Shown one piece after another: positions 28,401 to 38,379 of a stretch of DNA of 64,000 bases. Source of the stretch: Prolixibacter denitrificans. GTDB taxonomy: Bacteria > Bacteroidota > Bacteroidia > Bacteroidales > Prolixibacteraceae. Under the pieces are notes generated by a model. It ran no database searches, was not told where the DNA came from, and worked only from the letters and a program-made list of their open reading frames with translations. Within the stretch, counting starts at the first letter, position 1. The number at the start of each line of letters is the position of its first letter. The position numbers and the translations under genes were made by a program. The stretch covers positions 1 to 64,000 of the forward strand of contig NZ_PYGC01000001.1 of NCBI RefSeq assembly GCF_003014495.1. The letters are read 5' to 3'.

Positions 28401-29765
28401 ATTGGTATCATTGTGACGGAACGTTTGAAATTTCCCTTGACTCAACGAGACCAACCGGTTCAAACCGCCTCCCCAGGTTCCCATCCATAGCTGGTGCCGA
28501 CTGTTCCGGAAAATGGAAGTGACAAAATTACTTCCAATCGATCCCGGATCGTTTACATCGAACTCGAAGCGTTCAACCTTCTTTCCGTTATCCGTTACCC
28601 GGTTCAGTCCACCTCCTGCAGTTCCTACCCACAGCACATTCTTTTCTTTCAATATCGAATTGATGGTATTGTGACTTAAGCTGTTAGGGTTAGCAGGATC
28701 ATTTACCATCGAGTGAAAAGGCTTCTGATAAACATTGTAATAGTTTACTCCCCCCTTATCGGTGCCAATCCAAACGTCGCCTTCATCATCCGTTAAAATG
28801 CTGTTCACAAACGGATTGTTCAGGTTCTCATTCTTCTCGGCATTTCCACTCAAGTGGGCAAATGTATGAGTAGCAGGCTCAAAATAATTCAACCCGCCGA
28901 GCGTTCCGACGATAATATTCCCCAGTTTGTCTTCCTCGATAGCAGTAACCCTGAGGTGATTCAGGTCCGTCGGATCATTCACCTGGTCGGAATAGTAATA
29001 AACACGATCTTCCGAAGCATCGTATTCATACAAGCCGGTGTCGCTTCCCACCCAAATATTATCATTCGAATCGACGAAAACACTGGAGATACTCACTCCC
29101 TGAACAGCATTCCTGATTTGCTTGTATTTTGGGGAATCTTGCAATGTTTTCAAATTGATTACGGCCAGCCCCTCGCTCGTGCCTACCAGTGCAAGATCCT
29201 GATAAATGTTGATCTCATTGGTATGACGATTGGGCAATAAATCATTGTCCAGCTGATACGCTGTTGTATCGGTAGCTGAAAAGCGGATGTACCAAACGCC
29301 GTGACTTGCTGTTGCCACCCAAAGACGATTCTGCTGGTCGAACGCCAGGTGACTTATGGAATAATTGCTAAAAGTAGATGCGATGTTATGGGGCGTGTAA
29401 AACTGGTCATGACTGAAAAGATAATGTGCAAGGCCATTCCGGGTTCCCACCCAAATATCTCCTTTTTCATCTTCGCAGAGCGCCTGGACAAAGTTATCGG
29501 GCAAGCCAGCCGGCTCCGATTCCTTCCGGTAGGTTTTGAAACTGTATCCATCGTATCGGCACAGCCCATTCCATGTACCGAACCACATGAATCCCCGCTT
29601 GTCTTTCAGAATGTAATCGACAGTATTTTGAGGCAAACCATCGTTCGCTGTTAAAAACTGAAATTTATAGTCAACGTTCTGTGCCGCCACAGTTTTTCCA
29701 CCATCAAACAGAAGCAGAATGAAAAGCAGACCCAATGACCATATCGTCGATTTCCTTGTAATCAT
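25404..29765 (-). CDS. Hybrid two-component system sensor/regulator (HTCS)
   Basis: This is a one-protein signalling system controlling the PUL. The 1453-residue protein has a signal peptide, a periplasmic double propeller of Reg_prop repeats (~30-690; many DxxGxxWxGT units), a Y_Y_Y domain (~740-810), one membrane helix (~815-835), a coiled coil (~840-915), a HisKA domain with the phospho-His in NISHEFRTPL (~930), a HATPase (~1060-1165, VDTGKGID and SSGIGLALT), a receiver with phospho-Asp in ISDVMMPVMDG (~1252) and a C-terminal AraC-type HTH (~1355-1453). By analogy with the arabinan HTCS of Bacteroides, the ligand is probably an arabino-oligosaccharide. A -7 box lies directly before the ATG. 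Confidence 0.95.
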   Translation of the reverse strand: MITRKSTIWSLGLLFILLLFDGGKTVAAQNVDYKFQFLTANDGLPQNTVDYILKDKRGFMWFGTWNGLCRYDGYSFKTYRKESEPAGLPDNFVQALCEDEKGDIWVGTRNGLAHYLFSHDQFYTPHNIASTFSNYSISHLAFDQQNRLWVATASHGVWYIRFSATDTTAYQLDNDLLPNRHTNEINIYQDLALVGTSEGLAVINLKTLQDSPKYKQIRNAVQGVSISSVFVDSNDNIWVGSDTGLYEYDASEDRVYYYSDQVNDPTDLNHLRVTAIEEDKLGNIIVGTLGGLNYFEPATHTFAHLSGNAEKNENLNNPFVNSILTDDEGDVWIGTDKGGVNYYNVYQKPFHSMVNDPANPNSLSHNTINSILKEKNVLWVGTAGGGLNRVTDNGKKVERFEFDVNDPGSIGSNFVTSIFRNSRHQLWMGTWGGGLNRLVSLSQGKFQTFRHNDTNSQSICSDFISSITELDQNRLLLGTLGGLDILNLNNDVFAHVHDKMNLTEPLQVGCILVDHHKRLWIGTRNGLYRIDTSQLDNIAQLDSIRYQVYFNEPGDSLSLPGNYVISLHESRNGTIWIGTYGDGICKYIDEGNGKGHFVHFNEKNGLCNNVAYAIEEDLQGNLWISTDKGLSKFNPNTDEFQNFFVKDGLLSDQFYWSASDADAQGNLYFGGIAGLNYFNAADIELYRESTTPTFTNFSVFNTPVKIGQKYHSNIILKKSISETKQVELSYKDAVFSIEFSALDYFLPEKIKYAYKMEGVDQDWVEVPATRRFANYTNLSGGVYTFKVKATNSDGIWSDKPAELKIIVHPPFYDTAWFRVLFIVFVIFMVMAYIRYRTRFLKEQKRKLELQVKERTEKIEEQKETLRHQADNLRHINQELGERQKLIEGQKQALEKQNKKIGQQRDELIALNEKVKLVNQLRLRFFTNISHEFRTPLTLIIDPVEELMKTLKGDKKTLHTLKIVNRNAQRLLHLINQLIYFRRIESGKMDLRVSKGNLHEFLFQIFESFQDLAQHQQVDYVFDSKKAPAETWFDGEKLENILYNLLSNAFKNTPPKGNIKMEVSFVHEKATGDFPIPYVSIKVVDTGKGIDKEHLPFIFERFYKVSEEKGANLKSSGIGLALTFELVQALHGEIKVESEKGSGTSFEVLLPYTEDRFEEKELDQTAVPMEVNLQGKVDVLAQNINYDAVEEDLDATVEDEEAKSKPLVLIVEDNFDLRTFLTQTLRNDYRIIGAGNGDEGFALAKKYSPELIISDVMMPVMDGIELCSRLKREIQTSHIPVILLTAKTMVENLVEGLETGADDYIPKPFNLQVLQARMKNLIEGRRKLKKMFSTTHEATVNEIASNPLDKEFLNRAYDVLEKKYTEPEFSAAQFAGEMFVSRSLLYKKLKALTDQNITDFINSYKLKKAVEMIRQSNEPISDIAFRVGFNDPKYFSRIFRKFYGMSPSEFQAKK

Positions 29766-29772
29766 CTGTTGT

Positions 29773-29780
29773 CAAATATA
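29773..29780 (-). promoter_or_regulatory. -7 promoter box of the HTCS gene
   Basis: The minus strand reads TATATTTG eight bases before the HTCS ATG (29765), a perfect TAnnTTTG match. If used, the transcript would be leaderless or have only a few leader bases. No clear -33 TTG was found. Confidence 0.45.
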
Positions 29781-29950
29781 ACACAAAGCCCCTACCATTT
29801 CACCAGAAGGTCTTTCACACGCAGCCTGTTTTAAAATATAAAAACTACAGTCCGATTACAAGTGTATTTTTGACACCTTTTATTATCTTCGTCGATTTTT
29901 TATGATACTACAAGCATTCATCGGGTGGTCAAACGGTCAGGACTCAAACA

Positions 29951-29984
29951 TAAAAAAGCCATCCCTCAATGCTGAAGGATGGCT
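29951..29984 (-). terminator. Terminator of the oadGAB operon
   Basis: The stem AGCCATCC (29957-29964) / GGATGGCT (29977-29984) has an inner TCA/TGA continuation. On the minus strand it is followed by a six-T run. It lies 22 bp past the oadB stop. Confidence 0.88.
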
Positions 29985-30006
29985 GAAATTCAGTTTTATT
30001 TAGTTA

Positions 30007-31218
30007 TCAGGCCAGAAATGTCATCAACACACCGGCAGCAACGGCCGAACCGATAACTCCCGAAATATTACTGGCCATGCAGTATTGCAAAATATGATTA
30101 CCCGAATCATGCTTCAAGGCAATTTCGTTCGCCACGCGCGATGCCATTGGGACTGCGCTCAATCCGGTAGCTCCCACCAGCGGATTGATTTTCTTTTTGG
30201 AGAACACATTGTACAGCTTCACTGCCACGATACCTCCAGCGATGGAAATAGCGAATGCCAGAAAACCGCCAACGATAATTCCCAACGTTTTGGGTTCCAG
30301 AAATACTTTGGCTGTCATGGTTGCGCCTACGGTCAGGCCCAGAAAAATGGTAGCCGAGTTCATGATGGTTGTGGTGGCCGCATCGGTCAGCCGCCCCACC
30401 GTGCTTCCTATTTCCTTCACCAGGTTGCCGAAGAACAACATCCCCAAAAGCGGAGTTGCTGTCGGCACCAGAATAGCAATCACGATGATCATCGAAATCG
30501 GAAACAGGATTTTCACCAACTTCAGATTTTTGATCTTATGCTTCGGCGGGAACAATTTGTCCTGCTCTTTCATGTTAATCTTTAACTCATTCTTCGAAAC
30601 CAGACCTCTTACAACCATTGGGATAATCACCGGTACCAGCGACATATAGGAATAAGCCGCGATAGCGATCGGTCCCAGCAAATGAGGAGCCAGTTTGATG
30701 GTTGTGTAAATGGCAGTCGGACCATCGGCACCACCAATAATTCCGAGCGAACCGGCTTCACGAGGCGTAAAACCGAGCGAAATGGCTGCCAGAAAAACGG
30801 TGAAAATGCCAATCTGTGCTGCAGCGCCGAAAAATGCCAGTCGCAGATTTCGCAGCATCGGACCAAAATCAGTCAATGCTCCCACTCCCATAAAAATCAG
30901 TGGCGGTAACAAGCCGGTTTTAATCAATGCGTAATACAGAAAGTTCATGATGCCAAACTTGTGGGCAATCTCGAACAGGTTCATATAGTGCTCGTGTCCC
31001 AACTCAATGCTTTCGCCAGGCACAACGCCCATCTGGCCACCGGGAAGGTTTGCCAGAATGATACCAAAAGCAATTGGAATGAGCAGTAAGGGTTCGTATT
31101 TTTTCCGGATTCCGAGGTACAGGAGCACCGAGCCAATGAGCAACATCAGCAATACAGCAGGGTGCTCGAAGATCGCCTGGAACGCGGTCATTCGATACAG
31201 ACTTTTTAAAATTTCCAT
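30007..31218 (-). CDS. oadB: Sodium-translocating decarboxylase beta subunit
   Basis: This is the membrane subunit that couples decarboxylation of carboxybiotin to Na+ export. The 403-residue protein is very hydrophobic, with about ten to eleven membrane segments. It carries the family sequences GIIGGADGPTAIYTT and the C-terminal MASNISGVIGSAVAAGV. It follows oadA by 19 bp and ends the operon. Whether the enzyme complex acts on oxaloacetate or methylmalonyl-CoA depends on the alpha subunit, which here is of the oxaloacetate/pyruvate type. Confidence 0.92.
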   Translation of the reverse strand: MEILKSLYRMTAFQAIFEHPAVLLMLLIGSVLLYLGIRKKYEPLLLIPIAFGIILANLPGGQMGVVPGESIELGHEHYMNLFEIAHKFGIMNFLYYALIKTGLLPPLIFMGVGALTDFGPMLRNLRLAFFGAAAQIGIFTVFLAAISLGFTPREAGSLGIIGGADGPTAIYTTIKLAPHLLGPIAIAAYSYMSLVPVIIPMVVRGLVSKNELKINMKEQDKLFPPKHKIKNLKLVKILFPISMIIVIAILVPTATPLLGMLFFGNLVKEIGSTVGRLTDAATTTIMNSATIFLGLTVGATMTAKVFLEPKTLGIIVGGFLAFAISIAGGIVAVKLYNVFSKKKINPLVGATGLSAVPMASRVANEIALKHDSGNHILQYCMASNISGVIGSAVAAGVLMTFLA

Positions 31219-31237
31219 GTTAATCAGGTTTCAGGCC

Positions 31238-33148
31238 TTACTTAATCCGGACCAGTACATCATCCTCTTCCACATCACTGCCACTGTTTTGAACAAGTTC
31301 CACGACCTGTCCGCCAGCATCGGCTTTTATGGCGTTGTATGTTTTCATGGCCTCGACATATCCCACCAAATCACCGGCACTAATGGTATCACCTACCTTG
31401 ATGCCCGTTTCAGAGGAATCTTTCGTTAAGTAAAACTTACCTTCCAACGGAGCCAGAATCTCCCTAACTTTTCCATCAACGGCAGGTTTCGCAGCAGGCT
31501 GGTTATTTGTAGCTGCAGTAGCAGCAGGTACTTCAGCGACTGGTTGCTCATCGCCGTAAGAAACCGTTACTTTGAAATTCTCTCCGTCAACATTGATATT
31601 CATGGAAGTTGGCGCAAAATCGCCCGATGCGACCGGAGCCGGAGCTGCTGGTGCAGCAGATTCAGACCTGGTGTTCACTCCACTGCCTTCCGCTTTGCGC
31701 TTCACTAAATCTTCATTAAATGCCTTTTTGGCTTCGCCTGATTTGTATGCTCTGTACTGTTCGGGATGCATCGCCAGTTCAAGCAATTCTTCGTCATCCT
31801 GACCGTAGTCCCAACCTTTTTCGTCCATTTCCTTGCGGAAAGAATCGAGAGCATCCGGATACGGATCTTGCGGATGTCCGGTATAAAACTCTTTGCCCGC
31901 TTCTTTGGCAAGTTGGGCAAGTTCCGGAGCCAATTCTCCAGGCAGTTTTCCGGAGTAACCCAAAATCATGTCCCAGATGTTGTCGGCAATCATCGACCAG
32001 CGCTCTTTGCCTTTCTCCATCTGCATTACATTCATCAGCGCCAGATTCTTCACATACTGGCTAAAAGGAGTCACCAGTGGCGGATATCCCAGTTTGGGCC
32101 AGATGTACTTCACTTCATCGAAAAGCTTGATAAGCAAATCGTCCTGCGAAAGTTGTGGTTGATTGCGTTTGGCTTTCCATTTGTTCAGACTGGCCAGGTT
32201 ATTTTCCAGGTCTGCCATCAAACTCCCCATCATTCCGCCGGGAAGACCGGGACCAATCAACAGAGAGTTGATGTAGCGGTTGCGCGGAGTAATATAATAC
32301 CCCAGAAAATCGTCGATGAATTCCTGTGTCAGGCTGCGCACCTTCATGTACTCAGTCATGTTGATATTCGGCACATCAAAGCCGTCGTCCTTCAACATTT
32401 CATGAACAGAAAGCAGGTCGGCATGTCCTGTTCCCCACGAAAGCGGCTCCATGCCTACGTCGATGATATCTGCTCCTGCGCGAGCTACTTCCAGGATGGA
32501 AGCCATGGTGAAACCCGGAGTAGTATGTCCGTGGTATTCAATGATAATTTCGGGGTGTTTTTCCTTGATCCCGGCGGTAATTTTCCCCAACCATGCCGGG
32601 CGCCCAACGCCTGCCATGTCTTTCAGACAGATTTCATCGGCTCCTGCCTGAATTAAATCATCCGCCAGGTTGACGTAGTAGTCCACCGTATGAACATCGG
32701 AGTAAGTAAGCGAAAGTGCTGCCTGAGCAATCATTCCGCCTTCTTTGGCATATTTAATGGAATCTTTAATGTTACGCGGATCATTTAATCCACAAAATGA
32801 GCGGGCAATATCGGTTCCCTGCTTTTTCTTCACCTTGAACATCAGGCGACGCACATCAGCCGGGACGGGGCTCATTCGTATGCCGTTCAGGGCACGCTCG
32901 AGCATATGGGTTTGGATTCCTGCATCGTTGAAAGGCTGCGTCCACTCACGGACTGATTTATTCGGATTTTCACCAAAAAGGAGATTGATTTGCTCAAACC
33001 CACCACCGTTGGTCTCTACTCGTGCAAAACATCCCATATTGACGATATGCGGAGCTACCTTCATCAACTGATCCACCCGGGGAACATATTTCCCCGACGA
33101 CTGCCACATATCACGGTACAACAGTGAAAATTTGATTTTTCGCTTCAT
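31238..33148 (-). CDS. oadA: Oxaloacetate decarboxylase alpha subunit (biotin carboxyltransferase)
   Basis: This protein transfers CO2 from oxaloacetate (or the reverse, in pyruvate carboxylase-type use) to biotin. The 636-residue protein has an N-terminal HMGL-like carboxyltransferase barrel with RDMWQSS, a carbamylated-Lys motif EICLKDMAGV and metal-binding EYHGHTTPG. A conserved PYC_OADA domain follows, then an Ala/Pro-rich linker (~490-560) and a C-terminal biotinyl domain with the target lysine in VEAMKTYN. The residue after the biotin lysine is Thr rather than the usual Met. It lies between oadG and oadB, so a Na+-pumping decarboxylase is the best reading. Confidence 0.92.
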   Translation of the reverse strand: MKRKIKFSLLYRDMWQSSGKYVPRVDQLMKVAPHIVNMGCFARVETNGGGFEQINLLFGENPNKSVREWTQPFNDAGIQTHMLERALNGIRMSPVPADVRRLMFKVKKKQGTDIARSFCGLNDPRNIKDSIKYAKEGGMIAQAALSLTYSDVHTVDYYVNLADDLIQAGADEICLKDMAGVGRPAWLGKITAGIKEKHPEIIIEYHGHTTPGFTMASILEVARAGADIIDVGMEPLSWGTGHADLLSVHEMLKDDGFDVPNINMTEYMKVRSLTQEFIDDFLGYYITPRNRYINSLLIGPGLPGGMMGSLMADLENNLASLNKWKAKRNQPQLSQDDLLIKLFDEVKYIWPKLGYPPLVTPFSQYVKNLALMNVMQMEKGKERWSMIADNIWDMILGYSGKLPGELAPELAQLAKEAGKEFYTGHPQDPYPDALDSFRKEMDEKGWDYGQDDEELLELAMHPEQYRAYKSGEAKKAFNEDLVKRKAEGSGVNTRSESAAPAAPAPVASGDFAPTSMNINVDGENFKVTVSYGDEQPVAEVPAATAATNNQPAAKPAVDGKVREILAPLEGKFYLTKDSSETGIKVGDTISAGDLVGYVEAMKTYNAIKADAGGQVVELVQNSGSDVEEDDVLVRIK

Positions 33149-33233
33149 AGTTAAATTCTTTTTGCCGAATCGGCACAGTTGTTTTATTGTTTTAAAGGTT
33201 TATTGGCTTGGGCTGGCGTGGGTGTCAGTCAAG

Positions 33234-33488
33234 TCAAAGTTTTTCGATATTGGTAATTTTTCCTTTGCCCTTGGTGGCGATGTTCACTGCGGCAGTGATG
33301 GCTGCCAGTTTCTTTCGACTAATTCCTTCGCCCGTATTGGATGGTAAGACCTTTTCTGCTTCCGGAAAATATTTGTTAACCAAGCGGATAATTACATTCC
33401 CGAAAACGACGACGAGGAAAAGAATCAGAAAAACAGTGATCATACCTACTCCAAGAAGCTTAAATGCCAAAGCATATTCACCACTCAT
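33234..33488 (-). CDS. oadG: Oxaloacetate decarboxylase gamma subunit
   Basis: This is a small (84-residue) membrane anchor that assembles the alpha and beta subunits. It has one N-terminal membrane helix (LLGVGMITVFLILFLVVVFGNVIIRLV) preceded by AFKL, and a short charged tail containing ISRKKLAAITAAVNIATKGKG, all typical of OadG. It is first in the oadG-oadA-oadB operon, 85 bp before oadA. Confidence 0.85.
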   Translation of the reverse strand: MSGEYALAFKLLGVGMITVFLILFLVVVFGNVIIRLVNKYFPEAEKVLPSNTGEGISRKKLAAITAAVNIATKGKGKITNIEKL

Positions 33489-33610
33489 AATCTAGATATT
33501 TAATGTTTTACATTTTTATATAAAAGTTTTCCCACGAAGGCCAATTTTAGTGATTAAAACATTCAAAATGAAACTAAATAGTGGCGCCAAAATTCACTTT
33601 TCGTTCAAAC

Positions 33611-33638
33611 AAAAAAAGCCCTTCCGATTCGGAAGGGC
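33611..33638 (-). terminator. Terminator at the end of the rpoBC-DUF3467 unit
   Basis: A 9-bp perfect stem GCCCTTCCG (33618-33626) / CGGAAGGGC (33630-33638) with a 3-nt loop. On the minus strand it is followed by seven T. It lies 28 bp past the DUF3467 stop and separates the RNA polymerase operon from oadGAB. Confidence 0.9.
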
Positions 33639-33665
33639 CTTTAATATTCTGTATCAATTAATCAG

Positions 33666-33986
33666 TTAAGCTTCACCTTTGGGACCGAAATTCATCGGTA
33701 TGCCCGGCTCGTGACCTTCAGCAATATTCTTGATGGGGCCATGAAGCGACTCATACTTCTGAATATTATCCTGCAAAGCCTTCATCAGCCTTTTGGCGTG
33801 CTCGGGGGTAAGAATTACCCTCGATTTCACCTTGGCCTTGGGAAGTCCCGGCATTACCCGGATAAAATCCACAATAAACTCGGTAGGTGAATGGGTGATG
33901 ATGGCCAGATTGGAAAATGTTCCCTGGCCTACTTCATCACTCAATTCGATGTTCAACTGATTTTGTTGATTTTTATCTTCATTCAT
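33666..33986 (-). CDS. DUF3467 family protein
   Basis: This is a 106-residue cytoplasmic protein matching the DUF3467 pattern: an LSDEVGQGTFSNLAIITHSPTEF core, DFIRVMPGLPKAKVKSRVILTPEHAKRL and a Pro-rich acidic end. Its function is unknown. It lies 11 bp downstream of rpoC in the same operon, an arrangement I recall as common in Bacteroidota, which suggests a link to transcription or ribosome output. It has no signal peptide or membrane segment. Confidence 0.85.
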   Translation of the reverse strand: MNEDKNQQNQLNIELSDEVGQGTFSNLAIITHSPTEFIVDFIRVMPGLPKAKVKSRVILTPEHAKRLMKALQDNIQKYESLHGPIKNIAEGHEPGIPMNFGPKGEA

Positions 33987-33997
33987 GGTAATACACT

Positions 33998-36900
33998 TTA
34001 TTCAGCATCTACATTTTCAGATGCCTTGATGTCTACCAAACGATCGTACTCCTCACGTGAACCAACTACCAGGTTGCGGTATTCGCGCTTACCGGTACCA
34101 GCCGGGATGAGGTGTCCGCAGATGACGTTCTCTTTCAAACCTTCGAGGTAATCGACTTTACCGTTGATAGCGGCTTCGTTCAATACCTTGGTCGTTTCCT
34201 GGAACGACGCAGCTGACATCCACGATTTGGTTTGCAGTGCTGCACGGGTAATTCCCTGGAGTACCTGGTTTGAAGTAGCTGGTACAGCCGGACGTGCTTC
34301 CACAACCTTTTTATCGCGACGTTTCAGTTGCGAGTTTTCATCGCGCAAACGACGGGCAGTGATAATCTGTCCCGGACGCAGCGTTTCTGAATCACCCGGA
34401 TCGTTTACAACCATTTTGTCGTAAATCCAGTCGTTTTCCTGGTTGAACTCGCTCTTATCGACAATTTGTTTTTCGAGGAAGCGGGTATCTCCCGGATCAT
34501 CGATATCGACTTTGCGCATCATCTGACGAACAATTACTTCAAAGTGCTTATCGTTGATCTTCACACCCTGCATACGATAAACATCCTGTACTTCGTTCAC
34601 GATGTATTCCTGAACTTCGGTCGGACCTTTAATCCTCAAAATGTCTGCCGGCGTAGTAGCACCATCAGAAAGCGGTGTACCTGCACGAACGTAGTCGTTC
34701 TCCTGAACCAAGATCTGACGAGACAGCGGAACCAGGTATTTCTTCACGTCGCCTACGCGCGAAGTGATGATAATCTCGCGGTTACCACGCTTGATTTTGC
34801 CCAACGATACTTCACCATCGATTTCAGAAACAACGGCGGGGTTCGAAGGATTACGTGCCTCGAAGAGCTCGGTTACCCTCGGCAAACCACCGGTAATATC
34901 GCCCGCTTTACCTGAAGCACGCGGAATCTTCATCAACACATCACCCGCTTTCACGGTAGCACCTTCGTCAACACTCAAGTGACCTCCTACCGGAAGGTTG
35001 TACGAACGCAACACCTCGCCATTCTCATCGAGAATACGCAGGGTCGGGTTCTTGGTTTTATCTCGGGTTTCAACGATTACTTTCTCCTTATATCCGGTCT
35101 GCTCGTCGGATTCTTCACGATAGGTAATTCCATCAATCAAATCCTGGTATGAAACGCGACCTTTGAATTCGGTAATAATTACACCGTTATACGGGTCCCA
35201 TTCACAAAGTTTACTATCCTTGGTAATAGGCTCGCCTTCTTTCACGTAAAGTTTAGAACCGTAGGGCAGTGCATGTGTCGACAACGGAATACCCGTATTC
35301 TTGTCAACAATCTTCAACTCGGCCAGACGGCTGACAACGATATCCATGTCGTCACCGGCATCATCGGTCCATTCAACCGAACGTAGTTCTTCGAACTGTG
35401 CGATACCATCGTAACGGGCCACCACAGTAGACTGTGACGAAACGTTACCGGCAATACCACCCACGTGGAAGGTACGCAGCGTCAACTGAGTACCCGGCTC
35501 ACCAATCGACTGGGCAGCAATTACACCAACCGACTCACCAGCAGAAACCATGTTACCTGTAGCCAGGTTGCGGCCATAACATTTGGCACAAACACCCACT
35601 TCAGATTCACAGGTCAATACCGAACGAATTTCTACGCGCTCGATGGGTGACTCGTCGATAACTTTCGCTATCTCTTCTGTAATTTCCTCTCCCGAACGGA
35701 TGATTAGAGCACCGGTCATCGGGTGGTAAATATCATGAACAGTGGTACGACCCAAAATACGTTCATACAGCGATGCAACGATTTCTTCGTTGTTTTTAAT
35801 AGCGCTGGCTACCAATCCACGCAATGTACCACAATCACTTTCTGAAATAATCACATCCTGCGCAACGTCAACCAAACGACGGGTCAAATAACCAGCATCG
35901 GCGGTTTTCAGCGCGGTATCGGCCAAACCTTTACGAGCACCGTGAGTAGAAATAAAGTACTCCAGTACCGAAAGTCCCTCCTTAAAGTTGGCCAAAATCG
36001 GGTTCTCAATAATCTGAGCACCTGTTGAACCAGACTTCTGAGGTTTCGCCATCAATCCACGCATACCACACAGCTGACGAATCTGCTCTTTCGAACCACG
36101 GGCTCCCGAGTCAAGCATCATGTAAATCGAGTTGAACCCCTGTTTGTCGGTGCTCAACGTTTGCATTACATTCTGCGTCAACTTGGCGTTAACGTGTGTC
36201 CAGATATCAATCACCTGGTTGTAACGCTCGTTGTTGGTAATGAAACCCATGTTGTAGTTGGCCATCACCTCTTCAACTTCGGCATAACCTTCGGCAACCA
36301 TATCTGATTTTTCATCAGGAATGATCACATCATCAAGGTTGAATGACAAACCTCCACGGTATGCCATCTTATAACCTGTGTGCTTGATATCATCGAGGAA
36401 CTGAGCGGTAACAGCGTTACTGGTACGTTTCAGGATCAATGAAATAATTTCGCGCAATGCCTTTTTGGTCAACAACTTGTTGATATAACCGGCTTCTTTC
36501 GGCACGAGCTCGTTGAAGATGATTCGACCAACAGTCGTCTCAATCATCGTCTCGGTCAGTTCACCGTTATCATCGAGGTCGGTTACTTTACAGTTGACAA
36601 TTGCGTGTATTTCGGCTTTGCCTTCGTTGTGTGCAATAATTGCTTCTTCCGGAGAGTAGAAAGTCAAGCCTTCGCCCCGGGCACCTTTCCGTGGTTTGGT
36701 CATGTAGTACAGACCCAATACCATATCCTGAGAAGGAACGGTAATAGGAGCACCGTTGGCCGGGTTCAGCAGGTTGTGCGATGACAACATCAGCAACTGA
36801 GCCTCCAGAATGGCGGCATTACCCAACGGAAGGTGAACAGCCATCTGGTCACCGTCGAAGTCGGCGTTAAAACCGGTACATACCAACGGGTGCAGACGGA

Positions 36901-38275
36901 TAGCTTTACCTTCGACCAGTACCGGCTGGAATGCCTGGATAGAGAGTCGGTGAAGCGTAGGAGCACGGTTCAGCATAACCGGATGTCCTTTCATCACGTT
37001 CTCCAGAATATCCCAGATAACCGGGTCTTTCCGGTCGACAATTTTCTTCGCTGATTTAACGGTCTTTACAATACCGCGCTCAATCAGTTTACGAATGATG
37101 AACGGTTTGTAAAGCTCGGCAGCCATATCCTTCGGAATACCACATTCGTGGATGCGAAGTGTCGGTCCAACCACAATTACCGAACGGGCAGAGTAATCGA
37201 CACGTTTACCGAGAAGGTTCTGACGGAAACGTCCCTGCTTACCTTTCAGCGAGTCGGAAAGTGATTTCAGTGCACGGTTGTTATCCGTTTTCACTGCGTT
37301 GGACTTACGGCTGTTATCGAAGAGTGAATCAACAGCTTCCTGAAGCATACGTTTCTCGTTACGGAGAATCACTTCGGGAGCTTTGATTTCAATCAGTCGT
37401 TTCAAACGGTTGTTACGGATGATAACCCGACGATACAGGTCGTTCAGATCGGAAGTGGCGAAACGTCCACCATCCAACGGAACCAACGGACGCAGATCCG
37501 GCGGAATAACCGGAACTACTTTCACGATCATCCACTCCGGACGGTTACGGCCTTTCGACGCACGGAAAGCTTCAACTACCTGCAGGCGTTTCAACGCCTC
37601 GTTTTTCCGCTGCTGCGAAGTTTCGGTGTTGGCTTTGTGGCGAAGATCGTACGACATTTCATCCAGATCCAGACGCTCGAGCAGACGGTATAGTCCTTCG
37701 GCGCCCATATCAGCGATGAATTTGTCCGGATGATCATCATCCAGTCCCTGATTTTCCTTCGGCAAAGTCTCGATAATATCGAGATATTCTTCTTCCGTAA
37801 GGAAATCGAGATATTTTACACCATCATTACGTTTGATACCCGGGTTGATAACCACGTAGCGTTCGTAGTAAATGATGGAATCGAGTTTCTTGGTTGGCAA
37901 ACCAAGCAGGTAACCGATTTTGTTCGGAAGTGATTTAAAATACCAGATGTGGGCTACCGGAACCACCAGTGAGATGTGTCCCATGCGCTCACGACGTACT
38001 TTCTTTTCTGTCACTTCCACACCGCATCGGTCACAAACGATACCGCGGTAACGGATGCGTTTGTATTTCCCGCAATGACATTCATAGTCTTTTACAGGCC
38101 CGAAGATCCTTTCACAGAAAAGACCGTCACGCTCGGGCTTATAGGTGCGGTAATTAATCGTCTCTGGCTTCAGTACTTCCCCGTGTGAACGTTCCAGAAT
38201 TTCTTCCGGAGACGCCAAACTGATGGTGATTTTCGAGAAGTTACTTTTGACCTTGTTGTCTCGTCTGAATGCCAT
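33998..38275 (-). CDS. rpoC: DNA-directed RNA polymerase beta' subunit
   Basis: This is the catalytic largest subunit of RNA polymerase. The 1425-residue protein has an N-terminal zinc ribbon ([20 protein letters not shown]), the active-site NADFDGDQM (~470-478), a second zinc site ([16 protein letters not shown]) and the LRTFHVGG trigger-loop-proximal region. Length is normal for Bacteroidota. It follows rpoB by 104 bp that includes a hairpin, and is followed 11 bp later by the DUF3467 gene. Confidence 0.99.
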   Translation of the reverse strand: MAFRRDNKVKSNFSKITISLASPEEILERSHGEVLKPETINYRTYKPERDGLFCERIFGPVKDYECHCGKYKRIRYRGIVCDRCGVEVTEKKVRRERMGHISLVVPVAHIWYFKSLPNKIGYLLGLPTKKLDSIIYYERYVVINPGIKRNDGVKYLDFLTEEEYLDIIETLPKENQGLDDDHPDKFIADMGAEGLYRLLERLDLDEMSYDLRHKANTETSQQRKNEALKRLQVVEAFRASKGRNRPEWMIVKVVPVIPPDLRPLVPLDGGRFATSDLNDLYRRVIIRNNRLKRLIEIKAPEVILRNEKRMLQEAVDSLFDNSRKSNAVKTDNNRALKSLSDSLKGKQGRFRQNLLGKRVDYSARSVIVVGPTLRIHECGIPKDMAAELYKPFIIRKLIERGIVKTVKSAKKIVDRKDPVIWDILENVMKGHPVMLNRAPTLHRLSIQAFQPVLVEGKAIRLHPLVCTGFNADFDGDQMAVHLPLGNAAILEAQLLMLSSHNLLNPANGAPITVPSQDMVLGLYYMTKPRKGARGEGLTFYSPEEAIIAHNEGKAEIHAIVNCKVTDLDDNGELTETMIETTVGRIIFNELVPKEAGYINKLLTKKALREIISLILKRTSNAVTAQFLDDIKHTGYKMAYRGGLSFNLDDVIIPDEKSDMVAEGYAEVEEVMANYNMGFITNNERYNQVIDIWTHVNAKLTQNVMQTLSTDKQGFNSIYMMLDSGARGSKEQIRQLCGMRGLMAKPQKSGSTGAQIIENPILANFKEGLSVLEYFISTHGARKGLADTALKTADAGYLTRRLVDVAQDVIISESDCGTLRGLVASAIKNNEEIVASLYERILGRTTVHDIYHPMTGALIIRSGEEITEEIAKVIDESPIERVEIRSVLTCESEVGVCAKCYGRNLATGNMVSAGESVGVIAAQSIGEPGTQLTLRTFHVGGIAGNVSSQSTVVARYDGIAQFEELRSVEWTDDAGDDMDIVVSRLAELKIVDKNTGIPLSTHALPYGSKLYVKEGEPITKDSKLCEWDPYNGVIITEFKGRVSYQDLIDGITYREESDEQTGYKEKVIVETRDKTKNPTLRILDENGEVLRSYNLPVGGHLSVDEGATVKAGDVLMKIPRASGKAGDITGGLPRVTELFEARNPSNPAVVSEIDGEVSLGKIKRGNREIIITSRVGDVKKYLVPLSRQILVQENDYVRAGTPLSDGATTPADILRIKGPTEVQEYIVNEVQDVYRMQGVKINDKHFEVIVRQMMRKVDIDDPGDTRFLEKQIVDKSEFNQENDWIYDKMVVNDPGDSETLRPGQIITARRLRDENSQLKRRDKKVVEARPAVPATSNQVLQGITRAALQTKSWMSAASFQETTKVLNEAAINGKVDYLEGLKENVICGHLIPAGTGKREYRNLVVGSREEYDRLVDIKASENVDAE

Positions 38276-38332
38276 AATTTATCGAAAGAGTTTGTAAAGA
38301 ATACAATATCTGAAGTATGGTGCTTCGGGAAT

Positions 38333-38357
38333 ACCGGGCATGTGAAACACACCCGGT
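38333..38357 (-). other. Hairpin in the rpoB-rpoC spacer
   Basis: The arms ACCGGGCATGTG (38333-38344) and CACACCCGGT (38348-38357) pair with a 2-nt bulge and 3-nt loop. There is no U-run, so it is probably an mRNA structure (processing or stability) rather than a terminator. Confidence 0.4.
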
Positions 38358-38379
38358 TTACCCAAAGCTTAATATTCTA

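Noticed and set aside
31766-32656. 296-codon frame antisense to oadA
   Set aside because: The oadA protein has clear carboxyltransferase motifs in the other strand across this span; the antisense frame matches no known fold.
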